A stretch of 64,000 nucleotides of DNA, taken from assembly GCF_003854895.1 (NCBI RefSeq), contig NZ_CP033966.1, forward strand, positions 5,642,001 through 5,706,000, in the 5' to 3' direction. This stretch comes from Pigmentiphaga sp. H8 (GTDB lineage: Bacteria; Pseudomonadota; Gammaproteobacteria; Burkholderiales; Burkholderiaceae_B). Made by a program: the position numbers and the translations under genes. How positions within the stretch are numbered: the stretch's first letter is position 1; each line of letters opens with the position of its first letter. This document shows, piece after piece, positions 1 through 8,243 of this stretch. The notes below the pieces were generated by a model, which searched no databases, was not told the origin of the DNA, and was given only the letters and a program-made list of their open reading frames with translations.

Positions 1-215
1 TGGAGCAACTGGTGGCGGCGAACGACCAGGTGCTGACCTGCCACCGCGTCACGGGCGAGGCCGATTTCGTGATGATGGTGGTGGCCGAGGACCTGGATTC
101 GGTGCGCGACTTCATCGACAAGGTGCTGCGCACGCTGCCCAACGTGGCCACGGTGCGCACCAGCCTGTCGCTAAGGGAAGTGAAGTTCTCGAGCAAGCTG
201 CCGCTGCCGGCGTGA
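1..215 (+). CDS. Lrp/AsnC-family regulator, C-terminal fragment
   Basis: Only the last ~71 codons are in the window; the reading frame is open from base 3 and the gene begins upstream. The residues visible (HRVTGEADFVMMVVAEDLDS, then a helix and a TVRTSLSLREVKF strand) match the C-terminal effector-binding (RAM/AsnC_trans_reg) domain, including the typical G-x-x-D-F-x-x-x-V segment. The helix-turn-helix domain is not visible. Such proteins are amino-acid-responsive transcription factors, often autoregulated and divergent from a target gene. Its stop codon overlaps a possible GTG start of the following MarR gene. The family call is firm; the effector is unknown. Confidence 0.85.
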   Translation, partial: EQLVAANDQVLTCHRVTGEADFVMMVVAEDLDSVRDFIDKVLRTLPNVATVRTSLSLREVKFSSKLPLPA

Positions 216-256
216 AACGGTATCATTCGACAACCAGTTGTTTTTTTTCACATCGC

Positions 257-766
257 ATGGCACAACCCAAGTCCAAGGCGGCCCCGGCGAAGCCGGCATC
301 CCCGCAGCCCCAGGCCGAACCGGCCTCCGCCTTCGAGGGCAACCTGTCGTACCACCTGTCCATCCTGAGCTTCCTGCTCGGCAAGGCCACGGCCGAGGTC
401 TATGGCGCCGAGGACCTGACCACGCACCAGTGGAAGGTGCTGAGCGTGATCTGCAGCTACGCGCCCATGCCCGCCTCGGGCATCATGCAGTGGGTAACCC
501 TGGACAAGTCGGCCATTTCACGCGCGGTGCGCAAGCTGCATACGGCGGGGCTGATCGAGCGGCGGCTGAGCGACAGCGACGCGCGCTTCTCCGAGATCCT
601 GCCCACGCGCAAGGGGCGCGACAGCTACCGGCGCATGGCGGAAAGCATCCAGCGGCTGCAGGCCTCGGTGCTGGACGGCCTGCCGCAGGAGAAGGTGCGC
701 GACATGTTCGACGCCTTCTCGCACATGGAAGCCCAGTTGCGCCGGCGCTTCGGCGCGGCCGGGTGA
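257..766 (+). CDS. MarR-family transcriptional regulator
   Basis: A 169-residue protein with an Ala/Pro/Lys-rich N-terminal tail of about 25 residues followed by a MarR winged helix: LTTHQWKVLSVI, then PASGIMQWVTLDKSAISRAV as recognition region, a wing (GLIERRLSDSDARFSEILPT) and a C-terminal dimerisation helix pair. I chose the ATG at 257; an in-frame GTG at 212 would add 15 residues rich in Ser/Thr/Phe that look unlike a real N-terminus and would overlap the upstream stop. No clear Shine-Dalgarno precedes either start. It converges with the M24 gene, so its target is not evident from position; the adjacent Rieske operon is a candidate. Confidence 0.85.
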   Translation: MAQPKSKAAPAKPASPQPQAEPASAFEGNLSYHLSILSFLLGKATAEVYGAEDLTTHQWKVLSVICSYAPMPASGIMQWVTLDKSAISRAVRKLHTAGLIERRLSDSDARFSEILPTRKGRDSYRRMAESIQRLQASVLDGLPQEKVRDMFDAFSHMEAQLRRRFGAAG

Positions 767-770
767 AGCG

Positions 771-789
771 GCGCGGCTGACGGCCGCGC
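771..789. terminator. GC-rich hairpin between convergent genes
   Basis: GCGCGGC (771-777) and GCCGCGC (783-789) form a 7-bp perfect stem with a 5-base loop, lying between the stop of the MarR gene and the stop of the M24 gene. There is no T-run on either side, so a classical Rho-independent terminator is not shown; position between convergent ends is the main support. Confidence 0.35.
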
Positions 790-794
790 GCGCC

Positions 795-2048
795 TCAGGC
801 GGCGACGTGCCAGACGCGGGTCGGCACGTCGTTGAGTTCCTCCGGACCGGAGCGGCCCACCACGACGCCAGCGCCGATGTTGACGCGGCGCAGGCCGATG
901 CAGGCGTTGGGTTCCAGCTCCAGGCTCATGCCTTCTTCCATCACCAGGTCCGCCCGGCGCACGCCCGGGGTCGCCCACCCTTCTATCCGTTCCTCGAAGG
1001 TGCCGGCCAGTTGGGCGCGGTTGACGGGGGTGAAGCCGGTGGAGCCGAAGGTCAGCGTGTGCAGCAGCGGCGTCTTGCTCCAGCAGCCGCTGGCGGCGAT
1101 CGGCTGTTCCATCGCGGCGACGACTTCGCCGAAGGTGACGCCGGGCCGGACCGCGCGCAGTCCCGCTTCGTAGGCCCGCCGCGCCACCGATTCGCAGCGT
1201 TGCAGTTCCGCGTCGATGGGATCGAGCGCGACGCACATCTGGACCTGGGCCTCCTGGCCGCCGTAGGTCGTGTGGATCTCGGCCTGGACGACGTCGCCGG
1301 TGCGCAGCACGCGGGGCGGTTCGGCCCGCAGCGTCCAGCGCGGCGCGCCCCAGCCGATGTTGTCGACGCCCGATTGCAGGCTCAGGAAGGGGTAGCGCAC
1401 GTCGCAGCCGTTGCGGTGGATTTCGCGCAGGATCTCGGCATAGACCTCGGCCTCGCTGACACCCGGCCGGCACGCCTGCGCCATCGCGACGCAGGCCTTT
1501 TCGCTGACCTGGGCGGCGTGGCGCAGCAGGCGCAGTTCGTCCTCGCTCTTGACCAGCATGAAGTCGGTGAAGTCGCGCGTGAAATCGCGGAATTGCGCCT
1601 GGGGCAGCGCGCGCAGCAGGTTGGTGTGAAAACCCAGCGGCATCAGGCCCTCGGCTTCGCCGGGCGCGGTGGGCCCCAGGCCCACCAGGCCGATCACGCC
1701 CTTGCCCAACCCCTTGTCGAGCAGGGCTTCGGCCGTCTTGGCGCCGCCCATGCCGATGCGGAAGTCGGTGGTCCACAGCGGGATGCCGCGCCGCTGGCTT
1801 TCGAAGGCGCGCGACACGCGGCCCGGGCCGAAGGTCATCACGATGGCATCGTCGTCGTGGGTCAGCACGACGACCGAGTCGAGGAAATCGTCGATCAGAT
1901 AGCTCTCCAGGCGCTCGCGCCCCTGGAAGCTTCCCACCACGATGGCGTCGATTCCGCGTTCCCGCATCCGCGCGCGCAGCCCGCTCCAGCGGCGGTCGCG
2001 CTCCTTCAGCGTCAGGGTCGGCGGCGTGGCCGCATCCGCTTGCGTCAT
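795..2048 (-). CDS. M24 (creatinase/prolidase)-fold protein with degenerate metal site
   Basis: 417 residues with the two-domain M24 layout: an N-terminal creatinase-like domain (about 20-160) and a pita-bread C-terminal domain (about 170-410). Normal M24 peptidases bind two metals through Asp, Asp, His, Glu, Glu. Here the DxGxxYxGYxSD region reads EIHTTYGGQEAQ, so the first Asp is Glu and the second is Gln; the GHGIG-type histidine region reads HTLTFGSTG; and the last Glu motif (RIED) reads NIGAG. A metal peptidase is therefore unlikely; a metal-independent hydrolase such as creatinase, or a new activity, is possible. It is the last gene of a minus-strand operon after Bug and Rieske oxygenase genes. 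Start ATG at 2048, 20 bases after the Rieske stop. Confidence 0.8.
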   Translation of the reverse strand: MTQADAATPPTLTLKERDRRWSGLRARMRERGIDAIVVGSFQGRERLESYLIDDFLDSVVVLTHDDDAIVMTFGPGRVSRAFESQRRGIPLWTTDFRIGMGGAKTAEALLDKGLGKGVIGLVGLGPTAPGEAEGLMPLGFHTNLLRALPQAQFRDFTRDFTDFMLVKSEDELRLLRHAAQVSEKACVAMAQACRPGVSEAEVYAEILREIHRNGCDVRYPFLSLQSGVDNIGWGAPRWTLRAEPPRVLRTGDVVQAEIHTTYGGQEAQVQMCVALDPIDAELQRCESVARRAYEAGLRAVRPGVTFGEVVAAMEQPIAASGCWSKTPLLHTLTFGSTGFTPVNRAQLAGTFEERIEGWATPGVRRADLVMEEGMSLELEPNACIGLRRVNIGAGVVVGRSGPEELNDVPTRVWHVAA

Positions 2049-2068
2049 GGCGTGCTCCTGTCCGCGCG

Positions 2069-3364
2069 TCAGCGGCGGGTGGCGGCGCCGTGCAGCGCCT
2101 TCAGTTGGACCTGGATCTCGACGAAGGGCCGGATGTCGATGATCTCGGCCTCGTGGCCCGGTTCGGCGCGGCCCATGGCCTTCTCGCCGTCTTGAGACAG
2201 ACCCCACACCCGCGGCACGATGTCGGCGGTCTGGGTCCAGGCCTTGAGCGGCTGCCCTTCCAGGAAGGCCGTCATCTCGCGCGCCCAGATCCGCCGCGTC
2301 ACGGCCACGCCGATGTCGGAACGGCCCAGCCGTTCGTCGTCGCGGTCGGCCAGCCGCCCCTGGCCGATCTGGGCGATGTCGTCCTGCAGACGGACCATGT
2401 CCACGCGGCGGGAATCGGCGTCCTGCAGGCGGGCGACGCCATCCAGGATGTCCTCGCACAGGTCCTGGTGGGCGATGTCGATCTCGGACCGGCGCTGTTC
2501 GCGGCGCTGCTTGAAGCGGATCATGGCTTCGTCGCGGATGGGCACGCGGTGCAGGCTGAACTGCATGTGGCGCGCATCGTCGATGGGCACCCACCAGAAC
2601 AGCGACTCCTGCCAGTCCACGTCGGGTTCGTTCGGCAGCGCGGTCATGTAGAAGATGTTGGGCATGCCGAACTGCTGCACGCGCCGCGCGCCGTCGCCGC
2701 GCAGGAAGGTGTAGGTGATGCCCCAGTCCGATTCGATGGCCTGGAGCTGCTTGCCCAGCCCGATGCCCTCGAACGAGGCCCGGTTGTCGCCGTGCACGAA
2801 CCCCACGTGGGCCATGTCGAGCGCGTTCTCCAGGTTCTGGAAGTAGTTGCAGTCGCGCGAGTACGAGTCGATTTCCAGCAGGCCGCGGAACTGCTCGAAC
2901 TGCGGGTAGCGGGGGAAGTCGGGCGCCTCGCCCGTGCCCAGGTAGGCGAAGACCAGTCCCAGGTACTCGCGCGTGGGCCAGGTCTGGAGCGAGATCCGGT
3001 CGATGAACGCGGATTGCTCGGCCGGCTGCTCGACGCATTTGCCAGCGGCATCGAATTTCCAGCCATGGTAGAAGCAGCGCAGTTCATCGCCTTCCACCCA
3101 GCCGGTGGACAATTGCGTGCCCCGGTGCGGGCAGCGGCCCTGGGTCAGGTGCACCTGTCCGCCGGCCGAGCGGTAGAGCGTGTAGTCCACGCTCATGATG
3201 CGCAGCGGCACCGCCTGGCCCGGCGCCAGGTCGGCGCCGTGATAGACCGGCTGCCAGAAGCTGCGCAGATAGTTGCCGGCCGGCGTACCCGGTCCGGTGG
3301 GCGCGCAGTCGATGCGATTCGCCTTCCTGGCGCGCAAAGGTTCCACGTTGTTGGCGGTGGCCAT
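2069..3364 (-). CDS. Rieske non-heme iron oxygenase, terminal oxygenase component
   Basis: 431 residues. The N-terminal [2Fe-2S] Rieske domain has C78-x-H80 (GRCPHRGTQ) and C97-x2-H100 (CFYHGWKF). The catalytic domain carries NYFQNLENALDMAHVGFVHG, giving the D-x2-H-x4-H pattern for the mononuclear iron, and a later QDDIAQIGQG...DR segment typical of the phthalate 4,5-dioxygenase/vanillate demethylase-like (alpha-only, homotrimeric) group. It should hydroxylate or O-demethylate an aromatic or related acid in the cytoplasm. No reductase is encoded nearby, so electrons must come from a partner elsewhere. It sits between a Bug receptor and the M24-fold protein, suggesting uptake, oxidation, then C-N or ester cleavage of one substrate. 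Substrate is not decidable. Confidence 0.9.
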   Translation of the reverse strand: MATANNVEPLRARKANRIDCAPTGPGTPAGNYLRSFWQPVYHGADLAPGQAVPLRIMSVDYTLYRSAGGQVHLTQGRCPHRGTQLSTGWVEGDELRCFYHGWKFDAAGKCVEQPAEQSAFIDRISLQTWPTREYLGLVFAYLGTGEAPDFPRYPQFEQFRGLLEIDSYSRDCNYFQNLENALDMAHVGFVHGDNRASFEGIGLGKQLQAIESDWGITYTFLRGDGARRVQQFGMPNIFYMTALPNEPDVDWQESLFWWVPIDDARHMQFSLHRVPIRDEAMIRFKQRREQRRSEIDIAHQDLCEDILDGVARLQDADSRRVDMVRLQDDIAQIGQGRLADRDDERLGRSDIGVAVTRRIWAREMTAFLEGQPLKAWTQTADIVPRVWGLSQDGEKAMGRAEPGHEAEIIDIRPFVEIQVQLKALHGAATRR

Positions 3365-3411
3365 GTTCTCCTCGCTTTCTCTGTTCGGGGCGGCGCCCTG
3401 GCCGCCCGTTG

Positions 3412-4440
3412 TCATTGCTGTAGCCTGAGCCCGGCCTGTTCGACGAACGCCGAGAAGCGCGACACGTCGCTGGCGATGCTGGCCGCGAAGGCTTCGGGCG
3501 TGGTCGGGGCGGGTTCGAATCCCAGCGCCTCGAGCTTCCTGCGTGCCTCGTCCTTGCGCAGCACGCGCTCGACCGTGGCGTTGATCTTGCGGATGACGCC
3601 GGCGGGCGTGCCGGCGGGCGCGACCAGGCCGACCGACAACGTGTAGCTGACGCCTTGCACGCCGGCTTCGGCCAGCGTGGGAATGTTGCGGAACAAGGGC
3701 AGCCGTTCGGGCGTCGTGACGGCCAGCGCGCGCAGCTTGCCGCTCTGCATGTGGGTCATGGCCGACATGTCGCTGATCGCGAAATCCACCTGACCCGCCA
3801 GCAGGGCCAGCGTGGCGGGCGCGGCGCCGGCGTAGGGCACGTGCAGCAGGCGCGCGCCGATGGCCTTGGACAGCGACTCGGCCACGAAATGCGACCCCGA
3901 CCCCTTGCCGGTGGAGGCATAGCTGATGGGCCGCGCCGACGCCCGGGCGCGCTGGACCAGCTCGTCCATCGTCTTGATGCCGGACGTGGCGTTGACCAGC
4001 ACGAAGTACGGTCCCTTGGCGATCTGGATGACGCTGGCGAAGCTCTTGATGGCGTCGTAGGACAGGTTGGGATACATGGCCGAGGTCACGGCGTGCGTGC
4101 CGGGGCCGATCAACAGCAGCGTGTAGCCGTCGGGCTGCGCCGCCGCGACGTAGGCCGCCCCGATGGTGCTGCCGGCGCCCGGCCGGTTGTCGACGAAGAC
4201 CGGCGTGTTCCATTCGGCGTTCATGCCCTCGGCCACGATGCGCGCCGCCATGTCGGATGAGCCGCCGGCGGGAAAACCGACGACGATGCGGACCGGATGG
4301 GACGGATACCGGTCGGCATCCTGGGCCCGCGCGCTAGGCGCGGTCAGCAGCAGACAGGACGGCAGGAGCGCCGCCATTCCTAGGCGGAGCATACGGCGGC
4401 GGCCGCAGAGGTAAAGCCTGGACCGGAATAGGGAGGACAT
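3412..4440 (-). CDS. Bug/TctC tripartite-tricarboxylate-type periplasmic receptor
   Basis: 342 residues. A long basic-hydrophobic signal peptide ends at about residue 39 (PSARA/Q), so the mature protein is periplasmic. The family signature loops are present: GFPAGGSSD for the first ligand loop and the PGAGSTIGA segment for the second, followed by DGYTLL. Bug proteins bind small carboxylates and pass them to TctA/TctB-type permeases, or act as sensors; no permease gene is in the window. I used the ATG at 4440, preceded by an AGGGAGGA-like stretch on the minus strand; an internal ATG 16 codons later would also leave a signal peptide. First gene of the Bug-Rieske-M24 operon. Confidence 0.92.
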   Translation of the reverse strand: MSSLFRSRLYLCGRRRMLRLGMAALLPSCLLLTAPSARAQDADRYPSHPVRIVVGFPAGGSSDMAARIVAEGMNAEWNTPVFVDNRPGAGSTIGAAYVAAAQPDGYTLLLIGPGTHAVTSAMYPNLSYDAIKSFASVIQIAKGPYFVLVNATSGIKTMDELVQRARASARPISYASTGKGSGSHFVAESLSKAIGARLLHVPYAGAAPATLALLAGQVDFAISDMSAMTHMQSGKLRALAVTTPERLPLFRNIPTLAEAGVQGVSYTLSVGLVAPAGTPAGVIRKINATVERVLRKDEARRKLEALGFEPAPTTPEAFAASIASDVSRFSAFVEQAGLRLQQ

Positions 4441-4498
4441 GGTGGCTCCTGCGTGGGCGATAGGCGACGACTCGTCCCGGCATCCCGGGCTTGATAGT

Positions 4499-4527
4499 AG
4501 TTTATTGACACGAGTTGTATGAGTCAA
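4499..4527 (-). promoter_or_regulatory. Sigma70-like promoter of the Bug-Rieske-M24 operon, within an inverted repeat
   Basis: On the minus strand TTGACT (4522-4527), a 17-base spacer, then TAAACT (4499-4504) make a near-consensus promoter 58 bases upstream of the Bug start. The same stretch contains TTGAC (4505-4509) and GTCAA (4523-4527) as an inverted repeat with 13 bases between, placing a possible operator across the spacer. The regulator is unknown; the nearby MarR gene at 257-766 is one candidate. Confidence 0.55.
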
Positions 4528-4579
4528 CCATTTGACGAACACATCCGATCGCTCGGATGTCCGGCCCTCCCCCCGGTGC

Positions 4580-5248
4580 TCAGCCCTGCCGCAGGCGCGC
4601 CGCCGTGGCCTCGTCCGCCGGCTTGGCCAGCAGGCCGCCGCGGTCGTTGAACAACACTTCGTAGCGCGCGCCGTCGAACATGGGCATGAAGGTGGCGCTG
4701 CCGTACTGGGCGTCGACGTAGGGCAGCCAGCGCGAGAACTCGCGCTTCAGCACCCACAGGTCGGGCAGGCGCGGGTCGTCGTCCAGCGCGTACACGGTGC
4801 GCAGGACGCTGCGTTCACGCTCGATGTCGTCGTAGCGTCCGCCGATGCGGTCCAGGCGATACAACGAAGGCACCCCGGCCAGTGCCGCCGGCAACCGCCA
4901 GCGCAGCACGCGCGCATCGATCTGCCACGCATCGCCCGACAGCACGAACTGGCGCTCGCCCTGGGGCGCGCCCGCCGGTCCGGGCGGCAGCACGACGGTG
5001 GCGCGGAAGCGCTGCGGGCCTTCCTGTTTGAGTTCGATGATGGCCACCTGCCGGTCTTCGAACAATTGCAGGTAGCGGTACACCGTGAAGGCCAGCAGCC
5101 CGGACACCAGGCTCAGGGCAACCAGCGCCAGCCCCAGCAGGCGCCTCAATGGCCGCAGCCCGCGCGACCCGAAAGCCATGCCGAGTCCGGGAACGGCAAG
5201 AATGATCGCCGCCACGGCGATCCAGAGAGAAGGGCTCAGTGCATCCAC
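4580..5248 (-). CDS. Conserved-looking membrane protein of unknown function
   Basis: 222 residues. Two hydrophobic segments near the N-terminus (about 8-26, LWIAVAAIILAVPGLGMAF, and about 37-57, LLGLALVALSLVSGLLAFTVY) predict two membrane helices, followed by a ~160-residue soluble part rich in short strands (VAIIELKQEG, RFRATVVLPPG, RQFVLSGDAWQIDARVLRW). This layout would place the soluble part on one side of the inner membrane. I see no catalytic motif and do not recognise the family with certainty. It stands alone on the minus strand between the Bug operon promoter and the enoyl-CoA hydratase end. Confidence 0.75.
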   Translation of the reverse strand: MDALSPSLWIAVAAIILAVPGLGMAFGSRGLRPLRRLLGLALVALSLVSGLLAFTVYRYLQLFEDRQVAIIELKQEGPQRFRATVVLPPGPAGAPQGERQFVLSGDAWQIDARVLRWRLPAALAGVPSLYRLDRIGGRYDDIERERSVLRTVYALDDDPRLPDLWVLKREFSRWLPYVDAQYGSATFMPMFDGARYEVLFNDRGGLLAKPADEATAARLRQG

Positions 5249-5331
5249 CCGTGGTGCCTCCTTGGCGTGTGTCGTCCAGGCACCATGCTCGCACAGATCG
5301 GCCGGCGGATCAGGGATCCAGCTCCAGCAGG

Positions 5332-5421
5332 ATGCGCGTCACCAACGACAGGCAGGACATCCAGGCACTGAAGAAGGACATCGCCGCGGACCATGCGGCG
5401 GTGAAGGCCGACAAGAAGTAG
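5332..5421 (+). other. Doubtful 29-codon ORF or gene remnant
   Basis: A short open frame in a 199-base gap between two minus-strand genes. The product (MRVTNDRQDIQALKKDIAAD followed by HAAVKADKK) would be a strongly charged amphipathic helix with a heptad-like Lys/Asp/Ala pattern. It has no clear ribosome binding site. The helix resembles the C-terminal tail of longer coiled-coil proteins, so a decayed gene end is as likely as a real micro-protein. Confidence 0.2.
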
Positions 5422-5447
5422 CGGACCCGGGGCGCACCTGGAGGCGT

Positions 5448-6221
5448 TCAGCGCCCCAGGAACACGGGCTTGCGCTTTTCCACGAAGGCGCGCGCGCCTT
5501 CCCGCCGATCCTCGCTGTCGTAGGGATTGGGACCGGCGGACAGCCGCAGGCCGGCGGCAATGGGCAGGCCCTGGCTTTTCGAGGCCATGGCCTTCATGCG
5601 CTGAACCGACAGCGGCGCGTTGTCGGCAATCCGGCGCGCCAGCGCGCGAGTCCGCTCGGCCAGTTCGGCCGCCGCGCAGACACGATTGACCAATCCCAGG
5701 CGCAGGGCCTCGTCCATGCCGATGAGTTCACCGGTGAACAGCAGTTCCAGCGCGGCGCCGCGCGGCACGAGCCGGGGCAGCACCACGCTGCCGAAATTCG
5801 CGCCCAGGCCCACGCGCGCCTCCGGCAATCCCATCCGCGCGCCGTCGGCGGCCAGCCGGATGTCGCAGGCCAGGGCCAGTTCGCATCCGCCTCCCGCCGC
5901 CACGCCGTTGATCGCGGCGATCGTCGGCTTGGACATTTCGAGCAGGACCTCGTTCAGGTTGCGGCCCGGCCCCCCCATCGGATGCTCCATCCTGCCGGCG
6001 CCATCCAGCTCCTTCAGATCTACGCCGGCGCTGAAGGCACGCTCGCCGGCGCCGGTGTAGACCACCACCCGCACGGCGGCGTCCCGGTCCAGCTCGAGCG
6101 AGACCTCGACCAGTCGAGCGAAGGTGGATCGGGCCAGCGCGTTCAAGCGCTCCGGCCGGTTGATGGTGATCCACGCCACGGCGTCCTCGACGCGAACGAT
6201 GATTTCGTCGGGCTGCGCCAT
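5448..6221 (-). CDS. Enoyl-CoA hydratase/isomerase (crotonase superfamily)
   Basis: 257 residues, the usual crotonase length. Oxyanion-hole segments are ERAFSAGVDLKEL and INGVAAGGGCELALACD, followed by GLPEARVGLGANFGS, whose Glu fits one of the two hydratase glutamates; the first Glu position lies in the GGGCELAL helix. The C-terminal trimerisation helix ends in ARAFVEKRKPVF. The enzyme should hydrate or isomerise a 2-enoyl-CoA in the cytoplasm. It is the last gene of the minus-strand operon (CoA transferase, oxidoreductase, Bug, hydratase), starting 1 base after the Bug stop, so it most likely acts on the acyl-CoA made by the CoA transferase and the divergent acyl-CoA dehydrogenase. Confidence 0.9.
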   Translation of the reverse strand: MAQPDEIIVRVEDAVAWITINRPERLNALARSTFARLVEVSLELDRDAAVRVVVYTGAGERAFSAGVDLKELDGAGRMEHPMGGPGRNLNEVLLEMSKPTIAAINGVAAGGGCELALACDIRLAADGARMGLPEARVGLGANFGSVVLPRLVPRGAALELLFTGELIGMDEALRLGLVNRVCAAAELAERTRALARRIADNAPLSVQRMKAMASKSQGLPIAAGLRLSAGPNPYDSEDRREGARAFVEKRKPVFLGR

Positions 6222-6222
6222 G

Positions 6223-7188
6223 TCAGTTGCTCGGCTTCATGTTGGCGCGTTTCATGACTTCCAGCCAGGTCTTGCGCTCGCTTTCGGCAAATGCCGCGAA
6301 CTGCTGCGCGGTCAGGCTGCTGGGCGTCACGCTTACCGCTTCCATGCGCTTGAGCACGTCGGGCCGCGTGGAGGCCTCGCGCATCGCCTTGTTGAAGGCA
6401 TCCACGATCTCCTGGCTGGTGTCCTTGGGCGCCCACACGCCGTACCAGGCGGTCACGTCGAAGCCCGGCATGCCGGACTCGGCGATCGTGGGCACGTCGG
6501 GCAGCTCGCTCATGCGGTCCTTGGTGGAAACGGCCAACGCGCGCAGCTTGCCCCCGCGGATCTGGGGCATGACGCTGGCGGCCGTCGAGTAGAGCAGGTC
6601 GACGTGGCCACCCAGCACGTTGGTCAAGGCCGGCGCGGTCCCGCTGAAGGGCACGTGCGACATGCGGAAATTGCCCTGGACCGCGACGCGCTCTCCGGTC
6701 AGATGGGGCAGCGAACCCTGCGCGCCGGACGCGAACGTGATGTCCTTGGTCTTGGCCGCTTCCAGCACGTCGCGGAAGGTCTTGTACGGCGACCCTTCGC
6801 GCGTGACCACGATGATGGGAGCCGAACCGAGCACGCCCACCGGGCGGAAGTCCTTCATCGGCTGGAACGGCAGGTTCGCGAACATGCCTTCGTACATGAC
6901 GTGCTGCGAGGTGTTGGCCAGCAGGGTGTAGCCGTCGCCCTTGGCGTTGGCCACGAGCCGCGCGCCGATGGTGCCGGCGGCGCCCGGCTTCTGTTCGATG
7001 ACGATGGGCTGCCCCAGGATGGCGGCCACGTCGTCCATGATGAGCCGGGCGAACGTCTCGGTCGTGCCGCCCGCCTGGTAGGGCGAGATCAGCACGATGG
7101 AACGGCTGGGATACTTGTCCTGGGCCTGGGCGCCGACGCTGGCGGCGGCGAGGGCCGCTGCGACGATCATGGTTACGCGTCTGTGCAT
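6223..7188 (-). CDS. Bug/TctC-type periplasmic receptor
   Basis: 321 residues with a signal peptide cleaved near residue 22 (GAQA/QDKYPS). The first ligand loop reads PYQAGGTTETFAR: the Asp normally found after GGxS/T is Glu here, and the usual FAPGG is YQAGG, which suggests a ligand different from the other receptors in the window. The second loop (PGAAGTIGA) and DGYTLL are normal. ATG at 7188 has AGGAGACA just upstream on the minus strand. It lies between the quinone oxidoreductase and the enoyl-CoA hydratase genes, so its ligand is probably the acid that this operon activates to a CoA thioester. Confidence 0.92.
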   Translation of the reverse strand: MHRRVTMIVAAALAAASVGAQAQDKYPSRSIVLISPYQAGGTTETFARLIMDDVAAILGQPIVIEQKPGAAGTIGARLVANAKGDGYTLLANTSQHVMYEGMFANLPFQPMKDFRPVGVLGSAPIIVVTREGSPYKTFRDVLEAAKTKDITFASGAQGSLPHLTGERVAVQGNFRMSHVPFSGTAPALTNVLGGHVDLLYSTAASVMPQIRGGKLRALAVSTKDRMSELPDVPTIAESGMPGFDVTAWYGVWAPKDTSQEIVDAFNKAMREASTRPDVLKRMEAVSVTPSSLTAQQFAAFAESERKTWLEVMKRANMKPSN

Positions 7189-7238
7189 GGTTGTCTCCTG
7201 ATGCGCGCTGTGGAGGTGGCTGCAGGCGGGAGGTCCCG

Positions 7239-8243
7239 CTATTCCTGCGGCCGCATGATGACCCTTCCCATGACCTGCCGGCTGGCAATCATTTCGAGGG
7301 CGGTTTCGAAGCGCGACAGCGGCAGTACCGCATGCGCGCGCGGATTGAGTTTTCCTTCCAGCGTCCAGGCGAAGAGCTGCTCGTAGGCCCGCCGTAGCCG
7401 GGTATCGTTCGACGGCGGCACGGCATGCCGGCCCCAGCCGAAGTAGTAGCCCCAGTAGACGCCCAGGATGCTGATGTTCTTGACCAGGACGATGTTGGCC
7501 GGGATGCTGGGAATGGTGCCGCTGGCGAATCCCATGACGACGATCCGGCCGTCGGGCGCGATGCAGCGCAGCGAGGTGTCGAATGTTTCGCCGCCCACGG
7601 GATCGTAGATGACATCGGCGCCCCGCCCACCGGTCAGCGCCAGCACCTGCTCGCGCCAGTCCGTGCCGCGATAGTCGATGGCGTGGTCGGCGCCGTGTCG
7701 CAGGACCATGTCGCGCTTGGCCTGGGAGCCGGCGGTCGCGATGACGGTGGCGCCCAGGGCCTTGGCCACTTCCACGGCCGCCAGCCCGCTGCCGCCGGCG
7801 GCGCCGTGCACCAGCACGATCTCGCCGGGCGCGAGGGCCGCGCGCCACTTCAAGGCGCCGTAGGCCGTGCCGTATATCGTGGGAAACTGCGCGCCGACGG
7901 TAAAGTCCATGGCCGGCGGCAAGTGGAAGACGGTCTGCTCGGGTACCACGACTTCCTGCGCGTACCCGCCCGACTGGACACCGGCGATCACGCGGTCTCC
8001 CAAGCGGAAGTGCGAAGTGCCGCCACCGAGTTCGGTAACCACTCCCGCCACCTCGGTTCCCGGGATCAGCGGCAGCGGCGCGCGGTTCTGGTGTTTGCCT
8101 TCCATCACCAGCAGGCTGGCGAAACTGGCGGCGCAGGCCTCCACGCGGATGCGAACCGCGCCCGGTCGGATCCCGGGCGGCGCCACGTCTTCGAGCGCCG
8201 CCGTGCCCGGGCCTCCGTACTGTCTGCAAACGACTGCCTTCAT
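7239..8243 (-). CDS. NADPH:quinone oxidoreductase-like MDR protein (zinc-free)
   Basis: 334 residues of the medium-chain dehydrogenase/reductase superfamily. Visible are the GroES-like N-terminal part (IPGTEVAGVVTELG, GDRVIAGV..GGYAQEVVV), the nucleotide loop VHGAAGGSGLAAVEVAKALG, and YDPVGGETFDTSLRCIAPDGR. The catalytic and structural zinc cysteines/histidines of alcohol dehydrogenases are missing, which fits the quinone oxidoreductase/enoyl reductase branch. It may reduce an enoyl or quinone-like intermediate of the pathway. Its ATG overlaps the stop of the upstream CoA transferase by 4 bases (ATGA), so translation is probably coupled. Confidence 0.9.
   Translation of the reverse strand: MKAVVCRQYGGPGTAALEDVAPPGIRPGAVRIRVEACAASFASLLVMEGKHQNRAPLPLIPGTEVAGVVTELGGGTSHFRLGDRVIAGVQSGGYAQEVVVPEQTVFHLPPAMDFTVGAQFPTIYGTAYGALKWRAALAPGEIVLVHGAAGGSGLAAVEVAKALGATVIATAGSQAKRDMVLRHGADHAIDYRGTDWREQVLALTGGRGADVIYDPVGGETFDTSLRCIAPDGRIVVMGFASGTIPSIPANIVLVKNISILGVYWGYYFGWGRHAVPPSNDTRLRRAYEQLFAWTLEGKLNPRAHAVLPLSRFETALEMIASRQVMGRVIMRPQE

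Noticed and set aside
2049..3038. Possible in-frame fusion of the M24 protein with a long N-terminal extension (open frame to 3038)
   Set aside because: The extension overlaps the Rieske oxygenase gene in another frame and has no domain; ATG 2048 gives a complete M24 protein.
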